From assembly GCF_963924675.1 (NCBI RefSeq), contig NC_089223.1:6212881-6276880 (forward strand): a DNA stretch of 64,000 nt. Reading direction: 5' to 3'. A model generated the notes under the pieces. It saw nothing but the letters and a program-made list of their open reading frames with translations, ran no database searches and was not told where the DNA came from. The position numbers were made by a program, and so were the translations under genes. Of this stretch, positions 45,010 through 55,254 are shown piece after piece. Each line of letters begins with the position of its first letter. Position 1 is the stretch's first letter. This DNA is from Phocoena phocoena (Eukaryota > Chordata > Mammalia > Artiodactyla > Phocoenidae).

Positions 45010-46329
45010 CAAGCCTCTGTTAAATCTGTTGGGGCTTACGTGATTGGGGGGGGTATGAAAAAATAAACAAGTGAGCAAATGAAAAAGGTACAGTAAGTTA
45101 GTGAAAACTACAGTGAAGGCAAAACCCCTAGACCATGTGATGAGACACTGGGGAAAGGGAAGCCCCTTGGATTGTGGAGGGTCAAGGGTATCATCCCCCC
45201 TGAGCCTTTCTCTCCCAGAACGCAGGCACCAGGTACTAAATTAATATTTATTAGATGAACAAATAAGTAAACTGAAAAGGAGAGGAGTTAGAAATAAGTG
45301 TAGGTTTATACTGAACTTTTAGTCCACTTAAACATTTTTTCTTTTTGGTTTAACACGTTAAGTAGCATGGATTAGGGAAAGAATACAGTCCCAGAGTAAT
45401 GGTCCTCTGGGGACTATTGCTTTGAAACTGGATTAAATTTATAGCTACACTATAGGAAAATGCACATATACATATGCATGCAACACTCTCCAGCCTCCGT
45501 ATTTTATATCCCCATTATCAACTGTGCCAGATGGGGCTTGTAACAAGAAGAACCTGATTTCCTGAAGGCCTCTGAAGGTTAGATTTCGATGTTAGTTTTT
45601 TTGTGCAAGAAAACTCGTTCTTCTTTAGTCACATCTGCATGATTGATGCTGCTCATTTTCGTCACCAAGGAAAGGTGCAAACATCCACCTTGCAGAAGTA
45701 ACCTTCAAAGAATCTGTAATGCGTTCAATTGGCTATAGATATCTGCAGCAGAAAAAAAAGGCCAACCATTGCCTGAAAAGCAGCCATCCAGTTTGGGATG
45801 TTACTGCAGGACATGCTATTGGTGCCTGGGCCATATCCCCTGTGCCTGTCACCACTTCTGGGGCCACAGGGATATGGATCCCTCTGCTTTCTCTCCCTCA
45901 ACCAGCATCTCCCATCTCTTTGCTGAAGGGCTTCCCAGTCAACCCTGGCTGAGTGCCACTGGGAGAACAGAAAGTTCTTATTTTCCTAGGGGGTATCCCC
46001 GAACTGGGGACTGGCTGGTGTGGGCAGATATTTCTTAGCTCTCCTGTGGTCCAGTTAGGACAACTCTACAGGTCTGGCCTACACTGACTCAGAAGCACTC
46101 CCAAGTATGTGAGACAAGTTTCCCTTGAGAACTTGTAGACTGTCACTTGGGTGCCTGTACTTCCCACCCCACTTCTCCAGGCTCCTACCACGTCTCTCTT
46201 CGGGAAGACTTCCTAGTGAACCACTTTCACAGGAACTCATGTCAGGGTCTGCCACTGGAAAATTCTACCTATACGTATTAATGGTGTTATCAGTTTCCAA
46301 CCTGTTCGTTTAGAGTAACTAACTGGGTA
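45010..46329. other. Mostly unassigned DNA
   Basis: 'ggcaccaggtactaaattaa' with 'tatttattagatgaacaaat' near 45225-45285 resembles an L2 or MIR 3' end. The 45740-46330 part is of higher GC content and carries 77- and 89-codon overlapping frames with no domain. I cannot say whether it is unique or an old LTR. Confidence 0.4.
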
Positions 46330-46910
46330 GAAGAACTCAAAACTGGTGCTGGCTTTGGGGGCTTGTAACCCGTGTAGGTGCACAGGGCTCCATGCTCAGA
46401 CGGGGATCCCATGACGACATTTGGGGTTCGTACTCTGTGGTCGCCATTTTGAAATTCTTAATAATTTTATCTTTGAGTCTATGTTTTGTTAGCAAGGTAC
46501 GACGGGACACTGGAGCAGTAGCAGGGTCCTGGGGCCTCTGCTTACCTGTGGTCCTGCATCCTGCCCCCTCAACTCCCTGGGGCAGACAGGGTCTCAGCCC
46601 CTCCCTTGCTCTCCCACACTGACTCAGCAACTCAGCCTCCGTGCCCCCATTGGGGCTTGAGTGTGGACTCTGGGAGGGCTGCATGGAGCTGCAGGGTGGG
46701 TTGCCAGCACGTGTGAAATTTGGTACTCACCTCAGAAGCATCCTTTTGCCAGGGGAGTATGACATTAAATAGCCAATAAAAACACAATGACGTTTAAAGA
46801 GAGAGACTGCAGAAGAAAGCAACAAGCTTTTTTTCCTGCTTTAGAACAAGGCACCCCAAATTTTCATATTGCAGTGGACACCACAAATTAGGTAGCTGGC
46901 CCTGATCATA
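46330..46910. repeat. Old interspersed repeat, family not named
   Basis: 'gcttgtaacccgtgtaggtg', 'gccattttgaaattcttaat', 'ggacactggagcagtagcag' and the later 'gaacaaggcaccccaaattt', 'attaggtagctggccctgat' read like parts of one known mammalian repeat that I cannot name. A 115-codon minus frame across it is probably incidental. Confidence 0.35.
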
Positions 46911-47039
46911 CTTCTTTCTTTGTAATAATTATAATAAAGACTGCAGTGCCTTGAAAAAAAGTATTACCTCATTGACAACACAAGAATATCCACTAATTAA
47001 GTCAAGCTAAGAAGAACTGCGTCCAGTAAATTGTTCTGA

Positions 47040-47420
47040 ATCAATGTGGTAGAAACTGCTAGTCGCTTAACCCAACTCCCATTTCATCCACTTGTTCTTA
47101 GTAACAGCGACCTAACTATTTTTCTAGACACATAATTTTATATAATTCAGATTAGATTTTCCTGTCTCCCTTGTATCTGGATATGGTCATGTGACTAAGT
47201 TCTGGCCACTGACACCTAGACGTATATATGTCGGGGGGACTTCTATGAAAGCTGCCTTATAGCTGAAGGAAAATGTTTCTGCCAATTTGTCTTCCATCCT
47301 TCTTAGAGGTTGAAACTCAGACATGAAACAACCATCTTGGCTAAGGAGACAGCTGTGAGAATAGAAACAATGGGTGAGGATAATAAACTGGAAAGACAGA
47401 AGCCTAGATCCTTAATGGAA
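47040..47420. repeat. Old interspersed repeat-like segment
   Basis: 'tatctggatatggtcatgtg' with 'actaagttctggccactgac' and 'aacaaccatcttggctaagg' is a recurring pattern in mammalian genomes. I do not know its family. It lies next to the hAT transposase relic and could be its non-coding end, which is untested. Confidence 0.35.
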
Positions 47421-47569
47421 ATGCCATATCTCTCTGGATTGGCTACATCTGTACTTCCTTTATGTAGGCAAACTTAACCTTAGCTGACAAAAAAGGCAAT
47501 TATTTTCCCTTAAAGTGTCTAAAATCTAATCAGTCTCTTGGAGACACATCCACTGAAAGCCCATGTTCA

Positions 47570-48545
47570 TCCACGACAGTAAAAAGGAACTTCACACTTT
47601 ATGCCATGTCTTGATTTAAAAAAACACCTCTTGAAAATGTGGTTATTCAAACCCGTTTCTGACGAAACTGACAACTTTCAGGACAACGGGAAGGATGGAT
47701 CTGGAGGGGTTGGCATAGTCTTTGATGCAAATATTCACAGATATAGAAACCAGTGAGTCACGATGATGCCTGTGGAACTTCTCTGTTCCCTAAAATTGTA
47801 AATTCAGATATGTTGCCAAAAACTGCAGGTGCTCTGTCTATTTAGAGTAACAAGATTTTCTTTCCAGTTGAAGTCTGGCTTGGCATAGACATTCTTCACC
47901 ATCGGAAGACACTGACGTCCTTAACAGTTTGCAAAAGGGACCCATACAAAAGGAGTTCTTTGTAGATATTTTATGCTTATACATAAGAGCTGCTTGTACT
48001 AAGAACACTGCAGGGTTCCTTCCAGTTGTATATTGAAGGAAAGGAACTACCAATTCCTCCATCATCTGCTTCAAAATATTAAAGCAATATCAGGACTAGA
48101 GTAAATGATGTCTTGTTATAGAGACATTGATTTGGCTTCCTTTCTCATAAACCACACTGGTGTTTCCAGGGCATATGACTTCACTGAGAGCTTTTCAATT
48201 GTGTACACATTCTTCCTCTTAGCAACGTGACAGGCAGTTCTGTAGGATACTTCAAGACAAGGCTTTTGTGTTTAGGCAAAGTCAAGTTTTGATAAAGTTC
48301 TCGCCTTTTCAAATTGATACTTCTCATCAAAAATCCCACATGATTTATACATCTTCAGGATGGATTAAAAAAAAACACGGTTCTTCGGCTTTCTCGGCAT
48401 TATATAAATTTACTGGCCGAAAACCCTGGTCATGTAAGAGGCATTGCAGCTTTTGTGCACCATCAAGCTTAGCAATGAAAATGAAATTAAACATGTGAGC
48501 TTTGTTGTACTATTTTTATGTTTTCCAATCAAGATTAACCTGATG
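47570..48545 (-). pseudogene. Degraded hAT-type transposase (Buster/Charlie-like)
   Basis: Read on the minus strand across two or three frames, about 310 codons line up with hAT transposases of the ZBED5/Buster/Charlie type. The N-terminus near 48540-48350 has a BED-finger-like start (FNFIFIAKLDGAQKLQC and a later HPED). Then come LEVSYRTACHVAKRKNVYTI (near 48260-48200), an ILKQMMEEL helix and an FLQ..TT block (near 48080-48020). Further on are DRAPAVFGNISEFT (near 47830-47790), VLKVVSFVRN (near 47665) and NHIFKR (near 47645). Several frameshifts and stops make it non-functional. The C-terminal dimerisation region is missing. It could be a DNA transposon fossil or a decayed retrocopy of a domesticated hAT gene; I see no poly(A) evidence for the latter. 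Confidence 0.7.
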
Positions 48546-48811
48546 TAAATAAATACAGATGTCCACAATCATCATGGTGGGTACATTTTGGTAGTTCCTA
48601 ACAAAGGAATCCACTCTGAATGGCACACTATGTGAAACTCACAAATCTGCATTATCTGATGATTTACAATTGTACACTTGTTTTCATGTAATAAAATTTG
48701 ATAATAAAATGAGACTGTGATTTTTCATAAAGATGGGCAAAATTAAGTAAACAAAATATTTTTGCAACACACTCAACATGGGAGGTAGGTAAATAACCCC
48801 TTTGCTTGCAT

Positions 48812-48945
48812 CTCCAGTCTGTTTATTGATATAAACATTGTCAAGCTGTTTATCCTCTTTGTGTCTCAGTTTTCTCATGTGTGGAATGAAAATTCTGTCA
48901 AAAAGTAAATTAAATAATTTAGTATATAAGTCAATTTGCAAAACC
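48812..48945 (+). mobile_element. MIR fragment
   Basis: Forward MIR core: 'gtcaagctgtttatcctctt', 'tgtgtctcagttttctcatg', 'tgtggaatgaaaattctg'. Confidence 0.75.
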
Positions 48946-50728
48946 AAATAATTTTAGTTTTTTTTCTGGGTCACATTCTGCTTATAGTGTACTTTTTGTA
49001 CAAACACAATAAAGGATTTTTAAATCAAGTATGGTCCTTTTTTTATTCCCTAAATATCCATATTTTGATACAAGATCCATAAGTATAATGTAAAATTATA
49101 AGAATTTAACTAAGGACTTGCACTTTAATCTTACTATCTAAACAATGGTTTAGCATAAGCATATATTTTAAAGTGTATTGGAGAATTTAATAGAGAGTGA
49201 CCTCACTGGAGAACAATTTTCTGATACGATTTCAAGTTATATGAACAGAAAGCAGAAGTTCAAATAAGGGAGATAATCATACACTATTCTAATTTTATCA
49301 GAGAATATCTTTTATTTTATTTGTAGTCCTGGAATGAGATGTGACAAAGCATACAAAAATATTTTGTGACCAATGGGTATTAAGAATGATTGCACACAAA
49401 TGCAGAACCATGTCATTTAATAATGAAAAAAGAATGAGGATGTGTACCAGGACAAAGTGGGAACAATCACGAGAGCTTTCGAATATTTAAATGGCTTTCA
49501 TTTAGAAAATACAGTCCAACATTCTTTATAGCCTCCAAGGGAGAGAACCAAAAAAACTAAGTAGAAGTCTCAAGGAGATAAATTTCCTTCAAGAATCTTA
49601 AGAACTTTCTAAAAGTCTGTAATTTTCTAAAGATGAAATGGATGTTTAGAATGACTACTGGAGATGTTCCTCTCTGCATTTCTCCTAAACCATGTATTTT
49701 ATCCTTTTCATCTATGCATCACATTCTGATTTGCCATACGTATAAACAGTCTCCTCCCCATTCTACCACTAACAAAAATGTTGAAGAGACAAGTTACCTG
49801 ACGCTAAAGGGTGGTCCTCTAAGTTCCATCAATTTATTAATCAATATTGCCTGACAATGGTTGTTGGATCACTTACAAATTCAACCAAATAACCTATCAT
49901 TGTGCTCTCTTTCATGCATTTGTTTTGCTAACTCATCGTAAGAGATTATTGTGCATCTTGATTACATATACGAGATATATATTAGCTTTCTACGTCTACA
50001 ACAGCCCGACAAGTTATGAGTTGAACAACAGCAACAAAAGACCAAGAAAAGGCTAATGAATCACGTCATTCACATCAGAACCTTGTTGGTTCCCACTTAC
50101 GATGTTGTTATTTCTACTTGCTCATAAACGATTTTTTAAAAATAATTTCTTTCATAAATTGTCATGCTTTTTGGGCCCTTTGCTTCTGAATTCCAACTTT
50201 CCCCACTTTCACTACCTTGGTCTTTCATTAATTCTTTCATTCACTATGTTTTCCCAAATAGGAATAACTGGCTCATCTTCAAAACTTCAATCAGTGCTTT
50301 AGGATGGAATTCATTTTTCCTACAATTTTAATTCACTTTGGAATATTTCCATTGAAGTAGTCCAATGGGGGAAAAAAAGATAAGTAAATATGTAGTCAGG
50401 TAGCTTGATTTTGCCACCTGTGACCATTATATCATCTAGCTCCTCGTAATTAGCCTAGCCCCTTTTTATTTCTCTCAAATTCAATAAAAGTTAGAGCCTA
50501 TTTCACCATGCTTAAATTTTTCTAGGCTTTATTTTGAACTCTTATCATCCAAATATCACTCTTAACATTTCTTACTGTACTTTTGCCCTCTCTACATCAG
50601 TATAGTCAGAAAACCTGAGTTGTAGCAAATAATGCCTCAAAACATGTAGAATAGATATTTTGAAAGAATTTAGTGTCATGGCATTTAATGTTAAATATAT
50701 ACTTAAGTGATATGTAAAGGCCTTCAGT
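48946..50728. other. Unassigned AT-rich DNA
   Basis: No repeat or gene recognised. Small frames (49633-49854, 49847-50056, 50102-50302) have no domain. Confidence 0.45.
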
Positions 50729-50744
50729 ATTAATGTACCCTATG

Positions 50745-51424
50745 TGGAGAAAAGGGAACCCTCCTACACTGTTGGTGGCAATCCCACTCCTGGGCATATA
50801 TCCAAAGAAAACCATAATTCGAAAGGACACATGCAATCCACAGTTCATAGCAGCACTATTTACAATAGCCAAGACATGGAAACAAGCTAAATGTCCATCA
50901 ACAGAGGAATGGATAAAGAAGATGTGGTACATATATATAATGAAATGTTACTCAGCCATAAAAAGGAACAAAATTGTGCCATTTGCTGAGATGTGGATGG
51001 ACCTAGAGACTGTCATACAGAGTGAAGTAAGTCAGAGAGAGAAAAACAAATACTGTATTTGTACATATAACAAATATCGCCTATATGTGGAATCTAAAAA
51101 AATGGTACAGATGAACTTATTTGCAGAACAGAAATAGAGACACAGATGTAGAGCACAAACTTATGGATACCAAGTGGGGGGGAGGGGCAGGTGGGATGAA
51201 CTGGGAGATTGCGATTGACACATATACACTACTATGTATAAAACAGAAAACTAATGAGACCCTGCTGTATAGCACAGGGAACTCTACTCAATACTCTTTG
51301 GTGACCTAAATGGGAAAGAAATACAAAAAAGAGGGGATATATGTATACATATAGCTGATTCACTTTGATGTACAGCCAAAACTAACACAACATTGTAAAG
51401 CAACTATACTCCAATAAAAAAAAA
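50745..51424 (+). mobile_element. 5'-truncated L1 with internal deletion
   Basis: It begins in the ORF2 cysteine-motif region ('gagaaaagggaaccctccta'), jumps from 'ctgttggtgg' to 'caatcccactcctgg', and continues to the 3' end 'caactatactccaataaa'. Roughly 80 bases present in related L1s are missing at the jump. Target-site duplication: attaatgtaccctatg (50729-50744) and attaatctaccctatg (51425-51440), 15 of 16 matching. The 134-codon frame 50733-51137 is this ORF2 tail. Confidence 0.95.
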
Positions 51425-51440
51425 ATTAATCTACCCTATG

Positions 51441-52268
51441 AAAGTTGTGGAGGTCACTTTCCACCCAGAGGTTTGAGATGGTACTCATGAATGTGAGAAG
51501 GTCCTTAAGTAGAATTTTACTAAAGTGTATATGCATATAAGACTAAAAGAGAGTTCATTTAAAAGACTGATCAGTTGGAGATGTGGGGAAGGTTTCAATG
51601 TGTCTTCTTTGCAGAATACAACCGCATGTTCTGATTTCTCTGGGATGGCCCACGTCCATTCCAGTTGGCGCACCATAATATCTAGTTACTACTCCTTTAA
51701 CTCTCAGTAGGATCCTGGTTAGATGACAAATTATACATTTATCCTGACTCTATAAGAAGGTATTCTTCATTTGGAAGAACTTTTAAGAAGTGCAAAGAGA
51801 ATTCTATTCCTGTATGTTTATAAGCAAATAAATACCTGTAATGTAGGCAGAGTCACAACACCCTGTTTACACCAGACTACATGCCCCAATTCATTCTGTT
51901 AGGATATTCAGTTATATGATGTAACAATCTATTTTGACCTTGATCTTTGAGCTACAAACAAAGCCAAACATTTTTCAAATTTAAAAAGTAATAATAAGTA
52001 AGCAGCATTTCATGACCCTTTCAGAGTAATCATCTGGGTTTTTATTGTATGTGGTAATTTAGTTTGATAATAACTATAAATAACTATTCTCAAAAGAATA
52101 TACCAGTGTTTTCAAATTTAAAGGAAACAGAAAATAATCATAATTCTTCTCTATCAGTTGAGTTGTTTTGTTTTAGACTATATACAAAAGTTTTCAAATA
52201 AAAACTATAAGTAAAAAATCTATATTTTCTCTATTATGTACTTAAAAACAAAAATTAATAGTGATTAA
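51441..52268. other. Unassigned AT-rich DNA
   Basis: Nothing recognised between two L1 insertions. Confidence 0.45.
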
Positions 52269-52281
52269 AAACATACTAGTT

Positions 52282-54303
52282 GGGGGAGACCTTCAAGAAG
52301 GCAGAGGAGTGACACGTGGAGATCACCTTCCTCCCAACAAATACATCAGAAATACATCTACATGTGGAACAACTCCTACAGAACAACTACTGAACGCTGG
52401 CAGAAGACCTCAGACCTCCCAAAAGGCAAGAAACTGCCCACGTACCTGGGTAGGGCAAAAGAAAAAAGAAAAAACAGAGAGAAAAGAATAGGGACAGGAC
52501 CTGCACCTCTGGGAGGGAGCTGTGAAGGGGGAAAGGTTTCCACACACTAGGAGCCCCTTTGCGGGCGGAGACTGCAGGAGGCGGAGGGGGGAGCTTAGGA
52601 GCTACGGAGGAGAGCACAGCAACAGGGGTGCGGAGGGCAAAGCAGAGAGATTCCTGCACAGAGGATCAGTGCCGACCAGGACTCACCAGGCCAAGAGGCT
52701 TGTCTGCTCACCCGCTGGGGCGGGCGGGGGCTGGGAGCTGAGGCTCGGGCTTCAGTCAGATCACACGGAGAGAACTGGGGTTGGCGGCGTGAACACATAC
52801 TGAAGGGGTCTAGTGTGCCACAGCTAGTCGGGAGGGAGTCCGGGAAAAGTTCTGGAGCTACCAAACAGATGAGACTTTTTCTTGCCTCTTTCTTTTCTGG
52901 TGCGCGAGGAGAGGGGATTAAGAGCGCTGCTTAAAGGAGCTCCAGAGACAGACGCAAGCCGCGGCTAACAGCACGGACCCCAGAGACGGGCATGAGACGC
53001 TAAGGCTGCTGCTGCCGCCACCAAGAAGCCTGTGTGCGAGCACAGGTCACTGTCCACACCCCCCTTCTGGGGAGCCTGTGCAGCCCGCCACTGCCAGGGT
53101 CCCGGGATCCAGGGACAACTTCTCTGAGAGAACGCACGGCGCGCGTCAGGCTGGTGCAACGTCACACCAGCCTCTGCTGCCGCAGGCTCGCCCCGCACCC
53201 ATACCCCTCCCTGCCCCCAGCCTGAGTGAGCCAGAGCTCCCGAATCAGCGGCTCCTTTAACCCCGTCCTGTCTTAGCAAAGAACAGACGCGCTCAGGCAA
53301 CCTACCCACAGAGGCAGGTCCAAATCCAAAGCTGAGCCCCAGGAGCTGTGCGAACAAAGAAGAGAAAGGGAAATCTCTCCCAGCAGCCTCAGAAGCAGCG
53401 GATTAAATCTCCACAATCAACTTGATGTACCCTGCATGTGTGGAATACCTGAATAGACAACGAATCATCCCAAATTGAGGAGGTGGACTTTGGGAGCAAC
53501 GATATATATAAATTTTTCCTTTTTCTCTTTTTGTGAGTGTGTATGTGTACACTTCTTTGCGTGATTTCTCTGTATACCTTTGCTTTTACCATTTGTCCTA
53601 GGGTTTTGTCTCTTCGTTTCTTTTTTTTCTTTTTAGTATAGTTTTTAGCGCTTGTCATCATTGGTGGATTTGTTTTTTTGGTTTGGTTGCTCTCTTCTTT
53701 CTTTTTTTGTTACTTTTAAGTTTTTTTAATAATTATTTTTTATTTTAACAACTATTTTATTTTATTTTATTGTTTCTTTCTTTTTTTCTCCCTTTTCTTC
53801 TGAGCCATGTGGATGACAGGGTCTTGGTGCTCCGGCCAGGTGTCAGGCCTGTGCCTCTGAGGTGGGAGAGCCAAGTTCAGGACACTGGTCCACCAGAGAC
53901 TTCCCGGCTCCATGTAATATCAAACAGTGAAAGTTCTCCCAGAAAGCTCCATCTCAACGCTAAGACCCAGCTCCACCCAACAAACAGCAAGCTACAGTGC
54001 TGGCCACCCTATGCCAAAGAACTAGCAAGAAAGGAACACAACCTCACCCATTGGCAGAGAGGCTCCCTAAAATCATAATAAGGTCACAGGCAACCTAAAA
54101 CACACCACTGGATGTGGTCCTGCCCACCAGAAAGACAATATCCAGCCTCCATCACCAGGACACAGACATCAGTACCCTCCACCAGGAAGCCTACACAACA
54201 CACTGGACCAACCTTACCCACTGGGAACAGACACAAAAAACAACGGGAACCTCGAAACTGCAGGCTGCAAAAAAGAGACCATAAACACAGTAAGTAGAGC
54301 AAA
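52282..54303 (+). promoter_or_regulatory. L1 5' UTR with internal promoter region
   Basis: The 5' UTR is where L1 transcription starts. The first ~1.1 kb is GC- and CpG-rich (for example 52555-52760 and 52915-53270), the only such stretch in the window. A pyrimidine-rich stretch follows at 53510-53800. Near the start the copy reads caagaaggcagagg, where many L1s have a CAAGATGGC-type YY1 word, so that site looks lost here. Whether any promoter activity remains is not visible from sequence. Frames of 60-130 codons in the GC-rich part are compositional. Confidence 0.75.
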
Positions 54304-55196
54304 ATGAGAAGACAGAGAAACACACAGCAGATGAAGGAGCAAGGTAACAAGCCACCAGACCAAACAAATGAAAGGAAATAGGCAGTCTACCTGAAAAATC
54401 ATTCACAGTAATGATAGTAAAGATGATCCAAAATCTTGGAAATAGAATGCAGAAAATACAAGAAACGTTTAACAAGGACATTCAAGAACTAAAGAACAAA
54501 GAAACAATTATGAACAACACAATACATGAAACTTAAATTTCTCTAGAAGGAATCAATAGCAGAGTAACTGATGCAGAAGAATGGATAAGTGACCTGGAAG
54601 ATAAAATAGTGGAAATAACTACTGCAGACCAGAATAAAGAAAAAAGAATGAAAAGGATTGAGGACAGCCTTACAGACCTCTGGAACAGCACTAAATGCAA
54701 CAACATTCCAATTATAGGGGTCCCATAAGAAGAAGCAGAAAAAGAAAGGGACTGAGAAAATATCTGAAGTGATTATAGTTGAAAACTTCCCTAATATGGG
54801 AAAGGAAATAGTTAATAAAGTCCAGGAAGCACAGAGAGTCCCATACAGGATAAATCCAAGGAGAAACACACCAAGACGCATATCAATCAAACTATCAAAA
54901 CTAAAATACAAAGAAAAACTATTAAAAGCAGCAAGAGAAAAACAACAAATAACATACAAGGGAATCCCCATAAGATTAACAGCTGATCTTCCAGCAGAAA
55001 CTCTGCAAGCCAAAAGGGTGTGGCAGGACATATTTAAAGTGATGAAAGGGAAAAACCTACAACAAAGATTACTCTACCCAGCAAGGATCTCATTCAGATT
55101 TGATGAAGAAATTAAAAACTTTACAGGCAAGCAAAAGCTAAGACATTCAGCACCACCAAATCAGCTATACAACAAATGTTAAAGGAACTTCTCTAG
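54304..55196 (+). pseudogene. L1 ORF1 pseudogene
   Basis: L1 ORF1p is an RNA-binding trimeric chaperone that coats L1 RNA. The start 'atgagaagacagagaaacac' at 54304 is in place, but the frame hits a stop within about 26 codons after an apparent one-base loss. Further stops lie near 54535 and 54727. The coiled-coil part (54400-54700) is scrambled between frames. The C-terminal part stays open at 54769-55182 and carries the conserved AQRVPYRINPRR and ARISFRFDEEI segments. The normal end 'gaacttctctag' (55196) is reached in another frame. Confidence 0.9.
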
Positions 55197-55254
55197 GCAG
55201 GAAACACAAGAGAAGGAAAAGACCTACAAAAACAAACGCCAAACAACTAAGAAA

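Noticed and set aside
45719..46038. Two overlapping frames of 77 and 89 codons
   Set aside because: Different frames over the same DNA, with no domain and no polyadenylation or splice context.
52387..53357. GC-rich overlapping frames up to 130 codons
   Set aside because: They lie in the L1 5' UTR and reflect composition, not protein coding.
54543..55031. 162-codon minus-strand frame
   Set aside because: It is the antisense shadow of L1 ORF1.
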